NCBI RefSeq assembly: GCF_905163445.1
Contig: NC_053180.1
Location: forward strand, 11,708,701-11,772,700
DNA length: 64,000 nucleotides
Source of the DNA: Pararge aegeria
Taxonomy: Eukaryota > Arthropoda > Insecta > Lepidoptera > Nymphalidae
Direction: 5' to 3'
The notes under the pieces were generated by a model that saw only the letters and a list, made by a program, of their open reading frames with translations, did not search any database and was not told the DNA's origin. Shown here in pieces: positions 11,301-20,200 of the stretch. Numbering within the stretch: the stretch's first letter is position 1; each line of letters opens with the position of its first letter. The translations under genes and the position numbers were made by a program.

Positions 11301-14281
11301 TTTGTTGTTTTCAGTGTCTTGGTGATTATAAGTATTCATTTACCATTTTAGTACCCATAACACAAGCTTACTTTGGGGCTTGATGGCGACGTGTGTATTA
11401 TCGAAGTATATAGATAGTAATAAAAAAAATATTGTGTTTGGGTATTCAATTTGTATTATGGAATTTGGTCATAAGTTATTGGTTGGTTAGGACGACTTAG
11501 CAGTGTAAAAATTTGTCAAATTTCATGTATTAAACGTACGTAAAGTATTTCATTAAACGTACCAAATTAGGGCGACTACAGAATTCTTCGCCATTGATTT
11601 TGAGGCTTGTCAAATATGGCGGGGCGAAGGGCGCTACCTGGCCTCTAACATTAAATGTGAAGAATTCGCTGCTTTTAACTAATAATATACGAAAAATATT
11701 CTGTATGTCATCTTGATCATCTGAAAACCTTGCAGATTCTCCCTGACAAAAAAAAACAAGTTATACATACATATTTAGTTACCAGCTCCTCCGCAACTTC
11801 CTTAACGCGACTTGCAGTGTGCGAATGTCACAAATGTATGTGTCACAAAAAAGCTTTCTATTTCTTCAAGCTATTAAATCTATATCAACCTATATTTAAT
11901 GTCTTTGTTGGCCACAGGCTCGTATTTTATTTATACCATATTAGCTGCTTTTCTAGTTTTAGGTACTATGCTTGACTTCTCACTTTTAGAGCCTTACTTG
12001 TACTTAACGCAGGAATAGTTATGCAGTATTTATTTATACTCTGGCACTCGTAAGGCGCTGTCATTAGAGTAACAAAACAACGCATTGCTATAGCGACGTT
12101 AAGCCAATAATTTAAGATCGAATAACGATCATCATCATCATCATCATCATCTCAACCAATGGACGTCCACTGCTGGACATAGGTCTTTTGTAGGGAGTTC
12201 CACAATGCACGGTCCTGGGCCGCTTGCCTCCAACGGCTCCCAGCTACTCGCCTGATGTCATCTGTCCACCTCGTTAGGGGCCGACCTACGCTGCGTTTAC
12301 CGGTGCGGGGTCGCCATTCCAGCACGATACGAATAATAATTCATTTGTATATATTATTATGTAAAATATGAATATAACCTAAAATAAACTATTTAAAACT
12401 AAATAAAATCTAAAACGTCCTCAAAACCACCGCAGCGAGGCACAGTTCCTAAGTTGCTGGCAGCATTGCCCCTTTGGATGACCAAACTAATTCGTTGGCC
12501 AAGGTAACTGCCCGCTCTAGGATTACCGATAGACTCGATAACCCTTTTCGATAATTCTTTGAAAAGGGCTCTTGCCTCCGGACCCCACGGTCCCAAAGTC
12601 TCTACTCCAAAAGGCACAAAATGAAGCTGCTATCCAGGTTTTCATATGTACGCCTCTTGGCCTGCTCGGCACTGGAAGCAGCCGCACCTACCATTGACGA
12701 GGTAGCCTGGATGTGTGATGCAGCTAATAATTATGTGGTATCAACACAAGTTACATCCCACAGAAGTGACCTTCCAAGCCTCCAAGGTGTTAGCGTCATA
12801 CCATCAGGTCTCTGTTAATATGTTGTATTTTTCAAAATATATAAAATGTTTATTAATGAATTTAATACTTATACAGTTAAACCTTTACTTTATAATCTGT
12901 AGCACTTCGAATTGAGAGGTTTATTTGAGTTATATTTACAACTGACGGTTTTGGACTCAAATTAATTGGTAGGGTTGGGTTATTTATGAGGATATAAACG
13001 GTCTTATTCATGAGATTCTATAGGAGTGCAAAATAATTTGAATATCAACACCGCAATGCAATGAGGATATAAACTTCGCTTTTTCCTTAAGACACGAAAT
13101 TATATCAGTATGTTATATAAATAAAAACATCAAATTACAATTGGAGATTTTTCATTATCAATAGATCAGTTGTTAGTCAATGCTTATAGTGAGGCAATGA
13201 TATCCTAAGTTAGAGCGGTATGCCATCTATAAAAAGTAATTAAGTTGTAATTCCCATTCAAAAATATTATCAACTTGGATTAAAGACTATTCTTTTAGGT
13301 TTATCCTTAGACTTTTTCTGTGTTTTCAAATGACCCCATTAAAATGAAGGCGAAAAAAAACACAACATAATATGTGTATGAATCCAACCATTTTTGAATT
13401 TTTGACAAACGCACGGCAAACATCTATCTTCTATATATATAAAAGAGAAAGTGTGTGGGATATGTTCCGTATAGACTCCGAAACGGCTGGAGCGATTACA
13501 ATGAAACTTTCAGGAAATCTCTGGATTGACCTGGCAAGTAAACTTGTAAAGTTTGATGACGATCGGAGCAATCCTATTTTTGAACTGTCAAATACAGCTT
13601 TTATTTACTATGATGATATTCTATTGTTGGGTGTACATGGGTGTAGATAATGATCTTCACCCGCTCGAGAAGAGAATAGAAGAGAATGAATACGGAGAGA
13701 AATAAATGATTTAATATATTATGAGACTTAAATTAAAAATTTAATGATGTAAGTTTATTGTTTTAATAAAATAAAGCAAAATATAGCCCGGCGAAGCGGG
13801 CTGGGTGCGCTAGTACATGTATAAAATAAGAGGTAAAGATAAATTGGTATAGAAGATAATATACTCGTAATAATATTAGGCATGTAAATGGTATTCAGGA
13901 TATATTTTGCCTTCTACCCTTATATTATTTCGTGCTTTAGCATACTAATCTGTCAATCGCATAAATATAGTTTACCTAGGTTAGAATAATGCTTTGCTCG
14001 TTTGTCATTACTTGCTCGATAAAGTAAGTACTTACAAGAATTACTGCCGCTTGTGAATCAAACTTCAAACTGATACCAGTCGCAGCCTCCAAATCTTTAT
14101 TTATAGTAAGGTTATAACCTGATGCTAATCCTTTTTGGAAGACTGACACAATCTTCTCGTTCTCCCCACATGGCAAGGCTCGATAAACGGGAAGTGGGCG
14201 TTCTGTTTTATAAAATTTTATAGGATTCACACTTAAAACTATGGATAATATTATAACTATTGACTGTTTAATCACTTTCAT
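5170..14281 (-). CDS. GD/modular-type secreted serine protease, 7 exons, 431 aa
   Basis: Predicted secreted S1-family protease of the gastrulation-defective / modular serine protease type, a group that acts at the top of extracellular protease cascades in insects. CDS = join of 14036-14281, 11563-11742, 10654-10864, 9494-9603, 8845-9009, 6333-6492 and 5170-5393, minus strand. All introns are GT-AG, phases agree, and the 1296 nt give 431 aa plus TAA. Residues 1 to about 20 form a hydrophobic signal peptide. About 25-142 resemble the GD_N region (ends in PPYLTSLKINGEEFC). The protease domain starts at IVNG (171), with TAAHC (His215), NDIALL (Asp267), VVGWG (305-309) and CNGDSGG (Ser366). The position equivalent to trypsin Asp189 is Thr360, and the residue before IVNG is Leu170, so neither specificity nor activation looks tryptic. 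Family placement at gd/modSP level is inference from motifs; catalytic competence is clear. The introns hold many repeats but none breaks an exon. Confidence 0.9.
5500..5743 (-). mobile_element. SINE-C copy
   Basis: Reverse orientation: AAACATCGTGAGGAAGCAGC, GAGAGTTCTCCATAATATTC, GGAGGAGACCCGTGACCTGT. Protease intron 6. Confidence 0.7.
5763..6180 (-). mobile_element. Non-autonomous Helitron with internal tetranucleotide repeat
   Basis: Minus strand begins TCTATATATATGAGATAC after A and ends GCGGGCAAAAGCTAG before T, with GC-rich near-hairpin sequence before the end. 418 bp. Contains the CAGT microsatellite at 6107-6160. Lies between protease exons 6 and 7. Confidence 0.7.
6107..6160. repeat. 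(TCAG)n microsatellite
   Basis: About 13 TCAG/TTAG units with two C-to-T variants near the end, inside a Helitron. Confidence 0.95.
6333..6492 (-). CDS. Protease exon 6
   Basis: Residues 305-357 plus one base. Starts with VVGWG and ends with RFCAGYTNG, the Cys-containing segment before the active-site loop. Donor GTAAG. Confidence 0.92.
6970..7125 (-). mobile_element. LINE 3' UTR copy
   Basis: Reverse complement of the 48.05-48.21 kb 3' UTR: AACTCTTTATTTGTATACCA at one end and AAGGCGGCCTTATCGCTTAA in the middle. In intron 5 of the protease gene. Confidence 0.7.
8257..8303. repeat. Near-perfect 47-bp hairpin
   Basis: Arms of 21 bases, AAGGTTATATTGAACTGTGCT and its mirror with one mismatch, around a 5-base loop. 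Protease intron 5. Could be the core of a MITE or a transcribed hairpin. Confidence 0.85.
8845..9009 (-). CDS. Protease exon 5 (catalytic Asp)
   Basis: Exactly 55 codons (residues 250-304). Contains LSNDIALLKL with catalytic Asp267 and the PACLW block with Cys287. Phase 0 on both sides. Confidence 0.92.
9120..9410 (+). repeat. Interspersed repeat with ATGAAATTTGG phrases
   Basis: Two phrases, TTGAATGAAATTTGGTACAG and TTGATGAAATTTGGCACACA, and a TCTG run at 9150-9165; common arthropod mobile repeat type. Lies between protease exons 5 and 4. Confidence 0.4.
9494..9603 (-). CDS. Protease exon 4 (catalytic His)
   Basis: Residues 213-249. Begins with the rest of the split Ala codon of AAHC, so the catalytic His215 is the third residue. 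Donor GTACGT, phase 0. Confidence 0.92.
9636..9955. repeat. GC-rich patch, unclassified
   Basis: About 320 bases clearly richer in G+C and CpG than the surrounding intron, with open frames on both strands (89 and 82 codons). No family recognised. Probably a fragment of a foreign or young mobile element in protease intron 3. Confidence 0.5.
10384..10580 (+). mobile_element. SINE-like repeat
   Basis: GATGGTAAGTGATGTTCCAG and AAGGTGGAACACGCTTGCCT resemble the 5' region of SINE-B-type repeats; rest unclassified. Protease intron 3. Confidence 0.4.
10654..10864 (-). CDS. Protease exon 3 (linker, activation site)
   Basis: Residues 143-212 plus the first base of codon 213. Holds Cys160 (the likely inter-chain disulphide partner of Cys287), the linker CGRRKILHTEL, the new N-terminus IVNG, the PGDWPWHAAI and CGGSLVS blocks, and the start of LTAAHC. 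Donor GTAAGT. Confidence 0.92.
11221..11420 (+). mobile_element. SINE-A (tRNA-derived)
   Basis: Head GGCCGATTGGCGCATTTGG with B box GGGTTCGATTCCCAC, body with TTTCAGTGTCTTGG, tail region TTTGGGGCTTGATGGCGACG. Five copies in the window; Metulj-type SINE of butterflies by appearance. Protease intron 2-3 region, between exons 3 and 2. Confidence 0.75.
11563..11742 (-). CDS. Protease exon 2 (GD_N-like)
   Basis: Exactly 60 codons (residues 83-142), phase 0 on both sides, AG acceptor after a T-rich tract and GTACGT donor. Translation contains FNVRGQVAPFAPPYL and INGEEFC, the hydrophobic-proline-NG-Cys ending I associate with the GD_N domain. It has no long open frame beyond the splice sites, so a simple ORF scan misses it. 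Confidence 0.8.
12122..12335 (-). mobile_element. RTE-type LINE 3' end
   Basis: Minus strand reads as the end of an RTE-class ORF (VLEWRPRTGKRSVGRPLTRW, then SLQKTYVQQWTSIG-like) followed by a GAT trinucleotide tail (the ATC run at about 12129-12151 on the plus strand). Other pieces are at 4.86, 0.0 and 60.8 kb. Confidence 0.75.
12395..12818 (-). pseudogene. Retrotransposon RT C-terminal fragment (RPDGMTL... PFGVETLGPWGP type)
   Basis: Minus strand encodes RPDGMTLTPWRLGRSLLWDV, then after an in-frame stop near 12735 the blocks SHIQATSSMVGAAASSAEQA, PFGVETLGPWGPEARALF and GQRISLVIQRGNAASNLGTV. I recognise this as the C-terminal domain of an animal reverse-transcriptase repeat that is common in Lepidoptera. 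The stop comes with about nine extra bases relative to the expected DTLAASH. 5' truncated; lies in intron 1 of the protease gene. Confidence 0.7.
13427..13813 (+). mobile_element. Non-autonomous Helitron
   Basis: Starts with TCTTCTATATATATAAAAG after an A and ends with a GC hairpin (13786-13801, GCCCG-loop-CGGGC) followed by CTAG before a T, the terminal signature of Helitrons inserted at AT. 387 bp. Protease intron 1. Confidence 0.75.
14036..14281 (-). CDS. Protease exon 1 (start, signal peptide)
   Basis: Encodes residues 1-82. ATG at 14281, then a Lys-flanked hydrophobic stretch, then RALPCGENEKI and the first half of the N-terminal domain. Ends at a GTAAGT donor in phase 0; reading past the donor continues open for 20 codons but that part is intron. 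Confidence 0.85.
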
Positions 14282-14825
14282 TATAATGTGTTTCTCACTA
14301 AATCACAGTCACTTTTCTTCTTTTCTTCTTGGTTTTTCTTGTATACATTATAGTTAAAACATTAATTGGTAATATTTGCTTAGTTGTTTTATACGTATCA
14401 TGTTCATAGGTTGGGATGTCAGAGACGTATGCCGTTAGGTCGATTTCATCTTTGTTACTGTCTTAATGCAATAAAATGACATATAATAACCCGACTATCT
14501 TTATCAATAATTAATAGTTAGACTTGTTTTTTATAAAACCTATTACCGCTTAAGATTTATGTCAATGTTTCCAAACCTTTATTATTTGTAGGCAAGTTTA
14601 TAAAAAAAATTACTTGTTTTACTGAATAAGTGAAGCAAATATTTTCTCGTCCTACAAGAAGGAAAAAAGTGCCTACTGTCGAAATTGCAGTTGAATTTAT
14701 AAATGTAACTTGTTTTTGAATATTGTTGCCTAAGTAAGTTAATTAGGCGATTTAGAATATTACCTCAATCATTAAACAATTCCAATCTGCGGAAGTGATT
14801 TGACATTTTCACATGAGTTGTATTA

Positions 14826-14955
14826 GATATATTTGGAGTTCTCGGTCGATGCTCTTGAGAACTGACGACGTAAGGTTATTCCAGCCTGGTACCTTCTATG
14901 CACGGTACAATTAAAGGGGCCCTAAACATTCCTGCTTTCACGGAGTGAGACAAAG
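14826..14955 (+). repeat. Diverged repeat pair 1, left copy
   Basis: ATATTTGGAGTTCTCGGTC, GGTTATTCC, GCACGGTACAA, CATTCCTGCTTTCACGGAGT; the same blocks in order recur at 15436-15565. Confidence 0.5.
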
Positions 14956-15435
14956 ATACATTCAACTATAATTAATTATCACATATTTTGTGTGTGTGTG
15001 TTGTTTTATAATATAATTGATCACCTCTAATTGGTATAAATATAGCTTTTTTGTGGACTGACTGTTATTACACAGTGCTTGCAACATTTGTGTTCAATTC
15101 AAACCAGTTATGGCGGATTCATTTTACTGTATCAGGAAAATTATTGTATAGAATAGAAATTTAGTCTTTAAAACTAAGGCATAAGGACTACTTTTCATTG
15201 ATTTCATTGGAATTCGACAAAAAAAGTATAGAAGATATTTTTGTTTATTTATTATTATTGAAATATTAGAAGCTAACCAATATTCAAGATTAGGCTTTTT
15301 TTTATTTTTAAACTTTTTTTAATTTTATTGTTTGTTTTTGGTAATAGAAATGCACAATTTGCAACTATATTGTAATTTTTTTATAAGACCACCCTTTTTT
15401 ATATGAAACCGGCAAAAATGATTGACAGGATTTTA

Positions 15436-15565
15436 ATTTCATATGTTTGGAGTTCACGGTCTCTCTTGTAAACTAACGGTTTAGTTATTCGGCATAGTAC
15501 TACACGGAAAAACCAGGAGAGCTCTTGATATTCCTCTTTTCACTGAACTACCCGAATAAAGACCT
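15436..15565 (+). repeat. Diverged repeat pair 1, right copy
   Basis: ATATGTTTGGAGTTCACGGT, TTAGTTATTCGGCATAGTAC, ATATTCCTCTTTTCACTGAA match the copy at 14826-14955 with many substitutions. Confidence 0.5.
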
Positions 15566-16417
15566 CATGGATTTTTGTGTTTCTCAGGAAACGTGGATTT
15601 AACTTTAAAATAAAAAAGAACAATTCGTTTATTTCAGGTAGGCCAACTTCCTAGGCACTTTTGAGAGAAAAAAAATATCAAACATGCAACGTATTTCACA
15701 ATTTTACAAATTGAATCACACGCTTTTTAGTAAAAATAAAAGACCGTTAAATTTAATCTATGCTTCAAAAACCTACCAAAAAACAGTTGACTCGTGTCTA
15801 TAGTTTTAGACGAGCCGAACGATTCAAACATTTTTAGTTGGAATGGAAACGTCGATTTTGTTACTAAAACTTTGCTAAAACGGCAAACCATTTGAATAAA
15901 ACAAGTTTTAATTCAGTTGTTTGACATATTTCATTAAATTTGCACACAATAATCATCAGTTACATAATTCAATGATCACAAAGCCGTTATAATTATATAT
16001 TACAAAGCTAGAAGTATTCATAAACAACGGCTTTATATTTGAAAGTCTGCAAAAAACCTAGTGTACTTGTTTGAATGAAATTCAGGTTTACTAAAAGTTA
16101 AATATATCATCGAGAAACGGATACCTACATAATACCCATAGGCTTCTTAAATATCAGTAAAAATACAATCTACTTTGTCAAATCCTCATCGATATTCATA
16201 CATTATATGACCAAAAATTTATTGCTCAATGTTTTTTGTAGTAAAATTAAGCAATTAATAGGTTTTGTCAGGCACGATGATCGCGCTATTTTTGCAATTA
16301 CATTTATTAACGGCAAACAGTTTGCAACTGATTTACTGATTTACAAAGCACTAAAGCCCAAAGAGGATCGACTACACACAATCGCTTTCAAGAGCAAAGT
16401 CTATATACCAGGCTACT

Positions 16418-16545
16418 CTATACATACACCTTCATGACAATTTGGCCAAATACTGACTGCAGGATGCACTCCCGTTTCTAACATCTAAATTTAATATAAT
16501 GCACCTTACTACAAAATATACAATGCATTAGATAATATCAGTACA
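16418..16545 (+). repeat. Diverged repeat pair 2, left copy
   Basis: ACCTTCATGACAATTTGGCC then ATACTGACTGCAG; repeated 300 bases on. Confidence 0.5.
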
Positions 16546-16717
16546 TGCTCGTAACTTTGACAATTCGACAATAAGTCTACTGGAGCCTAATGTTATGCAC
16601 CTTACTCTAAGAGAGACATCTCATTCATCATCATCATCACGGGTATCCTTCCACAATGAGAAGGGTTCATTAGCTAGTAGCAATGCTTGTGAGAGAGAAG
16701 ACAAGAACGATTACACA

Positions 16718-16845
16718 TACACATACTTCATGATAATTCGGCCGAATTCTGACTGCAGAAAGAACTTTCATTTTAAATTAGACTTAATATTATCTACGTA
16801 GCATACTACGAAGCTTGCAATATACTATGTGTTAATGAGAAGCGA
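16718..16845 (+). repeat. Diverged repeat pair 2, right copy
   Basis: TACTTCATGATAATTCGGCC then ATTCTGACTGCAG, and following AT-rich sequence aligned with the left copy. Confidence 0.5.
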
Positions 16846-17077
16846 CAAATATAAAAAATAGATCCAAAGATAATACTGTCTTATTCCTCAATATTTAGAT
16901 TGAAAAAAATTAAGAAGACACTAACGTATACAAACAGAGTAATACATTACAGAACATATATAGAGATCCAAATTTTTAAATACCTGAGACAATTATATTG
17001 TTTGATAATGAAAAAGAACTTAGATGAAATAAACTTATATTAGCAATAAAAATAGAAAATATAAAAATAACAAGTCT

Positions 17078-17281
17078 TTAGATATGTGTTGAAATAGTTG
17101 ACACTGATACGCTTGAAATTCCAGGCTTAACACAAGATGGAGTGCCGTTTTCACGTTCTTGCTTTTGTCTTTTTTGCCCAAACAGAATCTTTTGTACTTG
17201 ACACGATGGTGCTTCCACGAAGAGATATAGAGGCAAGGACCATAAGTATGTTGTGCAAACGATACCGGCGAAGAGCATTAT
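17078..17281 (-). CDS. NRF-6-like exon 13 (stop)
   Basis: Residues 584-650 and stop. Last membrane helix (IMLFAGIVCTTYLWSLPLYL), the FVEAP block that closes acyltransferase-3 domains, then a charged, Ser-rich cytoplasmic tail. No AATAAA was found on this strand in the next 100 bases. Confidence 0.92.
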   Translation of the reverse strand: MMLFAGIVCTTYLWSLPLYLFVEAPSCQVQKILFGQKRQKQERENGTPSCVKPGISSVSVSTISTHI

Positions 17282-20200
17282 CTGTTTAAAAGTAAAACAT
17301 TTATCAAAAATCAATTTATGTAATTTTTCGATTTAGTCTATCATAAAGAAATGGGTAGGAGCTATGAATGGTTTTGACATATTAATCCCAGGAAAGAATA
17401 CTTCTTTAAGTAAATGGCCATGCTACGGCATTGTCATCAGCTTTCAGGGGGTGTGTTTTGCTTAAATAAGTTGAGATGGTAATACACAGGATTCATCAAT
17501 ATTTATGCTGGAAATCTATTTATGCGTTAATCTACGAATTTCTCAGTTAATTTATTTATTTTCACGCCCCTTTATACGTTTTAAAACTTCATATTTGCTG
17601 GTAAAGTAAAATTTCTGAAAATGATTTTCTTGATAATATTATTGAAAAATATTTAATTTAAATTCAAGTCGATAAGTCGGGAAAAGTTTTTAGTTTCTAA
17701 TCTTTGGGGACATTGGAATGGAAATCGAATCGGGGGTTGTTTTTAATTCAAGATTCCGATGCTAACGGGATTAAGTCTTCATTTGAATAGATTCGCATTT
17801 TGGATTTCCAATCTGATGCGAATTTTGTGAAAATGAAAGTTGCATCTTCAGTTACATTTTAAGCAATCATTGAGTTTTTTGAAACTGGGAAACCATAAGT
17901 CAAGACAGTTATTGGATTGGATTTTATTAAATAGGAAAAATAAAAACCAAGAAGCAGATTTCACAAATTACTTACAGCAGTATAATCTGTAGCATAAAAA
18001 GATCTTCTCATTTGACCTCCATAAGTCCTGAGGACTGTCGCGTGTAATAACATAGCGCAGTAGGACATTCTGCCAAGTGGTTGTAAAGGTCCCCATTCCA
18101 CTGCATTTACGTAGACTTCTGGAACACAAAAGATACTAATCATTTTCTACGCCGTCTCAAAAAGTATAAGATTTTATTGAGAAGATTTACCGCGTACAAT
18201 GTGGTGTATGTTAAATTGATTTCGGATTTGCACATAAAGTATGTAGACATTGTAGAAGAGCGGGATAGACTTCAGTTATTAGTAAATAGGTTTGATGAGT
18301 GCCGTGCTGAGTATGAGGAGGCTCTGAGCCAGATTACTACCCTGCAGCGGGAGCTAAGTGATGCCCACCACCAGATCACCGAACTGGAAGATGCAGCCCA
18401 TAACACAACAGCAATACACACTCAAAGCCTATATGAAGAATTAGTTGATAGGGCCCCACAGTTGGTTACTGCTGCTGCTGACATGTCTACTGCTAATACC
18501 AACTTCTCTAATTTATTGATAGTCAAATCAGATACAGTAGTCAATCCCTGCAGCAGTAGGAAACTAAAAAAGTATATCAAAGTTAACCGATATATTAAAA
18601 AAACACAGAAACTGTTAAAAGTACATAAAAATTCTGTTAAATCTCTGAAACCAAAGAAAGAACGTTTAGAATTATTGAATGAAATTAAAATGTATAGTTC
18701 ACAGTTAGAAAGTAATAGATTAAGTTATGAATCTGACACACAAATCCTAGAAGCACAAATAGCCAGATTACAGACTTCTTTACGTACACTGGCAGAAAAG
18801 TTTGATATGTATCAAAGGCAAATGATATCTGAGTACACACAGACTTCAGATGAATGGCATAAGACAGAACAACCCAGTGGTAAATTAACTTCACTATCTA
18901 CCCATAGTTTTGATAGTATAGGCAGTCATCCCCAGTTTGTGTCATCAGTGTCATCACCCTCTAATGTGAGAAAGGTGTGTGTCAGGTTAAGTAACTCAAA
19001 ATCACAAAACATAAATATTAATAATAATTCCTTTATTGAAGCAAATGCTCATAGTAGCAGTTCAATAAAAACAATTATGTACAGCGATGAAATTGGATGT
19101 AACATGGGCTTATATCTTAACTCTCAGTTGAATGGACACACAGTTTTGAACTACTGTTTACCCAACTCAAATTTAAAAGCTATTGTAGCTGCAATTTGTA
19201 GAAATAGGAATATGTTTGACTGTAAAACTAATTTAATTATCATAATGGGAAATAGAGGGAATGTTAACAAACCTGAGCTGATTAAACTTATTGATTCTTT
19301 AAATACATTAAATGTAAATAGTATTGTATTATACACATTTCCTTATTTTCATAACTTGCCACACCAAGAAAATACTATTAGGTATAATTTAAATATGACT
19401 TTGTACAATTTATGTACGTATAATAAGAAATTTCATGTTATAGACTTTAGCAAATGTGCTAATCCTACTTATAATTTGTACCGAGATAGATATTACCTAT
19501 CACACTATTTTAAACAACAGATAGCTGTTTCGCTATCGTATTTTTTTACCATAACAGCCAAGAACTTGGCTAAACCAGCTGCTTTTATTGAGCAGTGTAA
19601 TAGTTTTGACATGAAAACCTTGGAAATTATTCCAAGTCATTTTAGTTTAAACTAGTTAAGGAGACAACAGAGGCTTTCTCTTGCTTAGAAAAGCAGACAA
19701 CTGAGTCTCCCTCAGGCATATATGAAAAAAATTATAGTAAGGGGTCGCACAATGTACTATTAAACCAAAAATATAATAAAAAATCTAATTCTAATTATAT
19801 CAACTTGGTTCACCAAAATATTCAATGTATTAGAGGAAAAGACTTAGAGATTGAATTATTTTTAAATGATTTTAACATTAGCATTTTATGTATAACTGAG
19901 CACTGGTTGAAAACCCATGAATATTTGTTTAATTTTGGTAACCACCAGGTTGGTAGTTCGTTCACCAGGGTTACAGCGATTCATGGAGGCTCTTTAATTT
20001 TATTAAATAAAAATTTAAAATTTAAAAACAGAAACGATATTGTTAGCCTTTCTGTTGAACGGACAATAGAGCTAGCCTCGGTTGAACTAGAGCAATTTAT
20101 AATTGTTACTGTTTATAGGCCACCCTTGTCAAACTTTGAACTTTTTGAAAAGGTAATGGATGAAGTGTTATTTAAAATATCAAAGTGTAATAAAAAGTTA

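Larger units (their letters stand above)
14282..17077. other. Intergenic spacer between the two genes
   Basis: 2.8 kb between the protease start and the NRF-6 stop. Contains two diverged repeat pairs and no supported coding exon. A TATAATG sits about 70 bases upstream of the protease ATG (near 14350, minus), too weak to call. Confidence 0.65.

Noticed and set aside
13372..13650. 92-codon open frame on the plus strand
   Set aside because: Lies mostly inside a Helitron and has no family resemblance.
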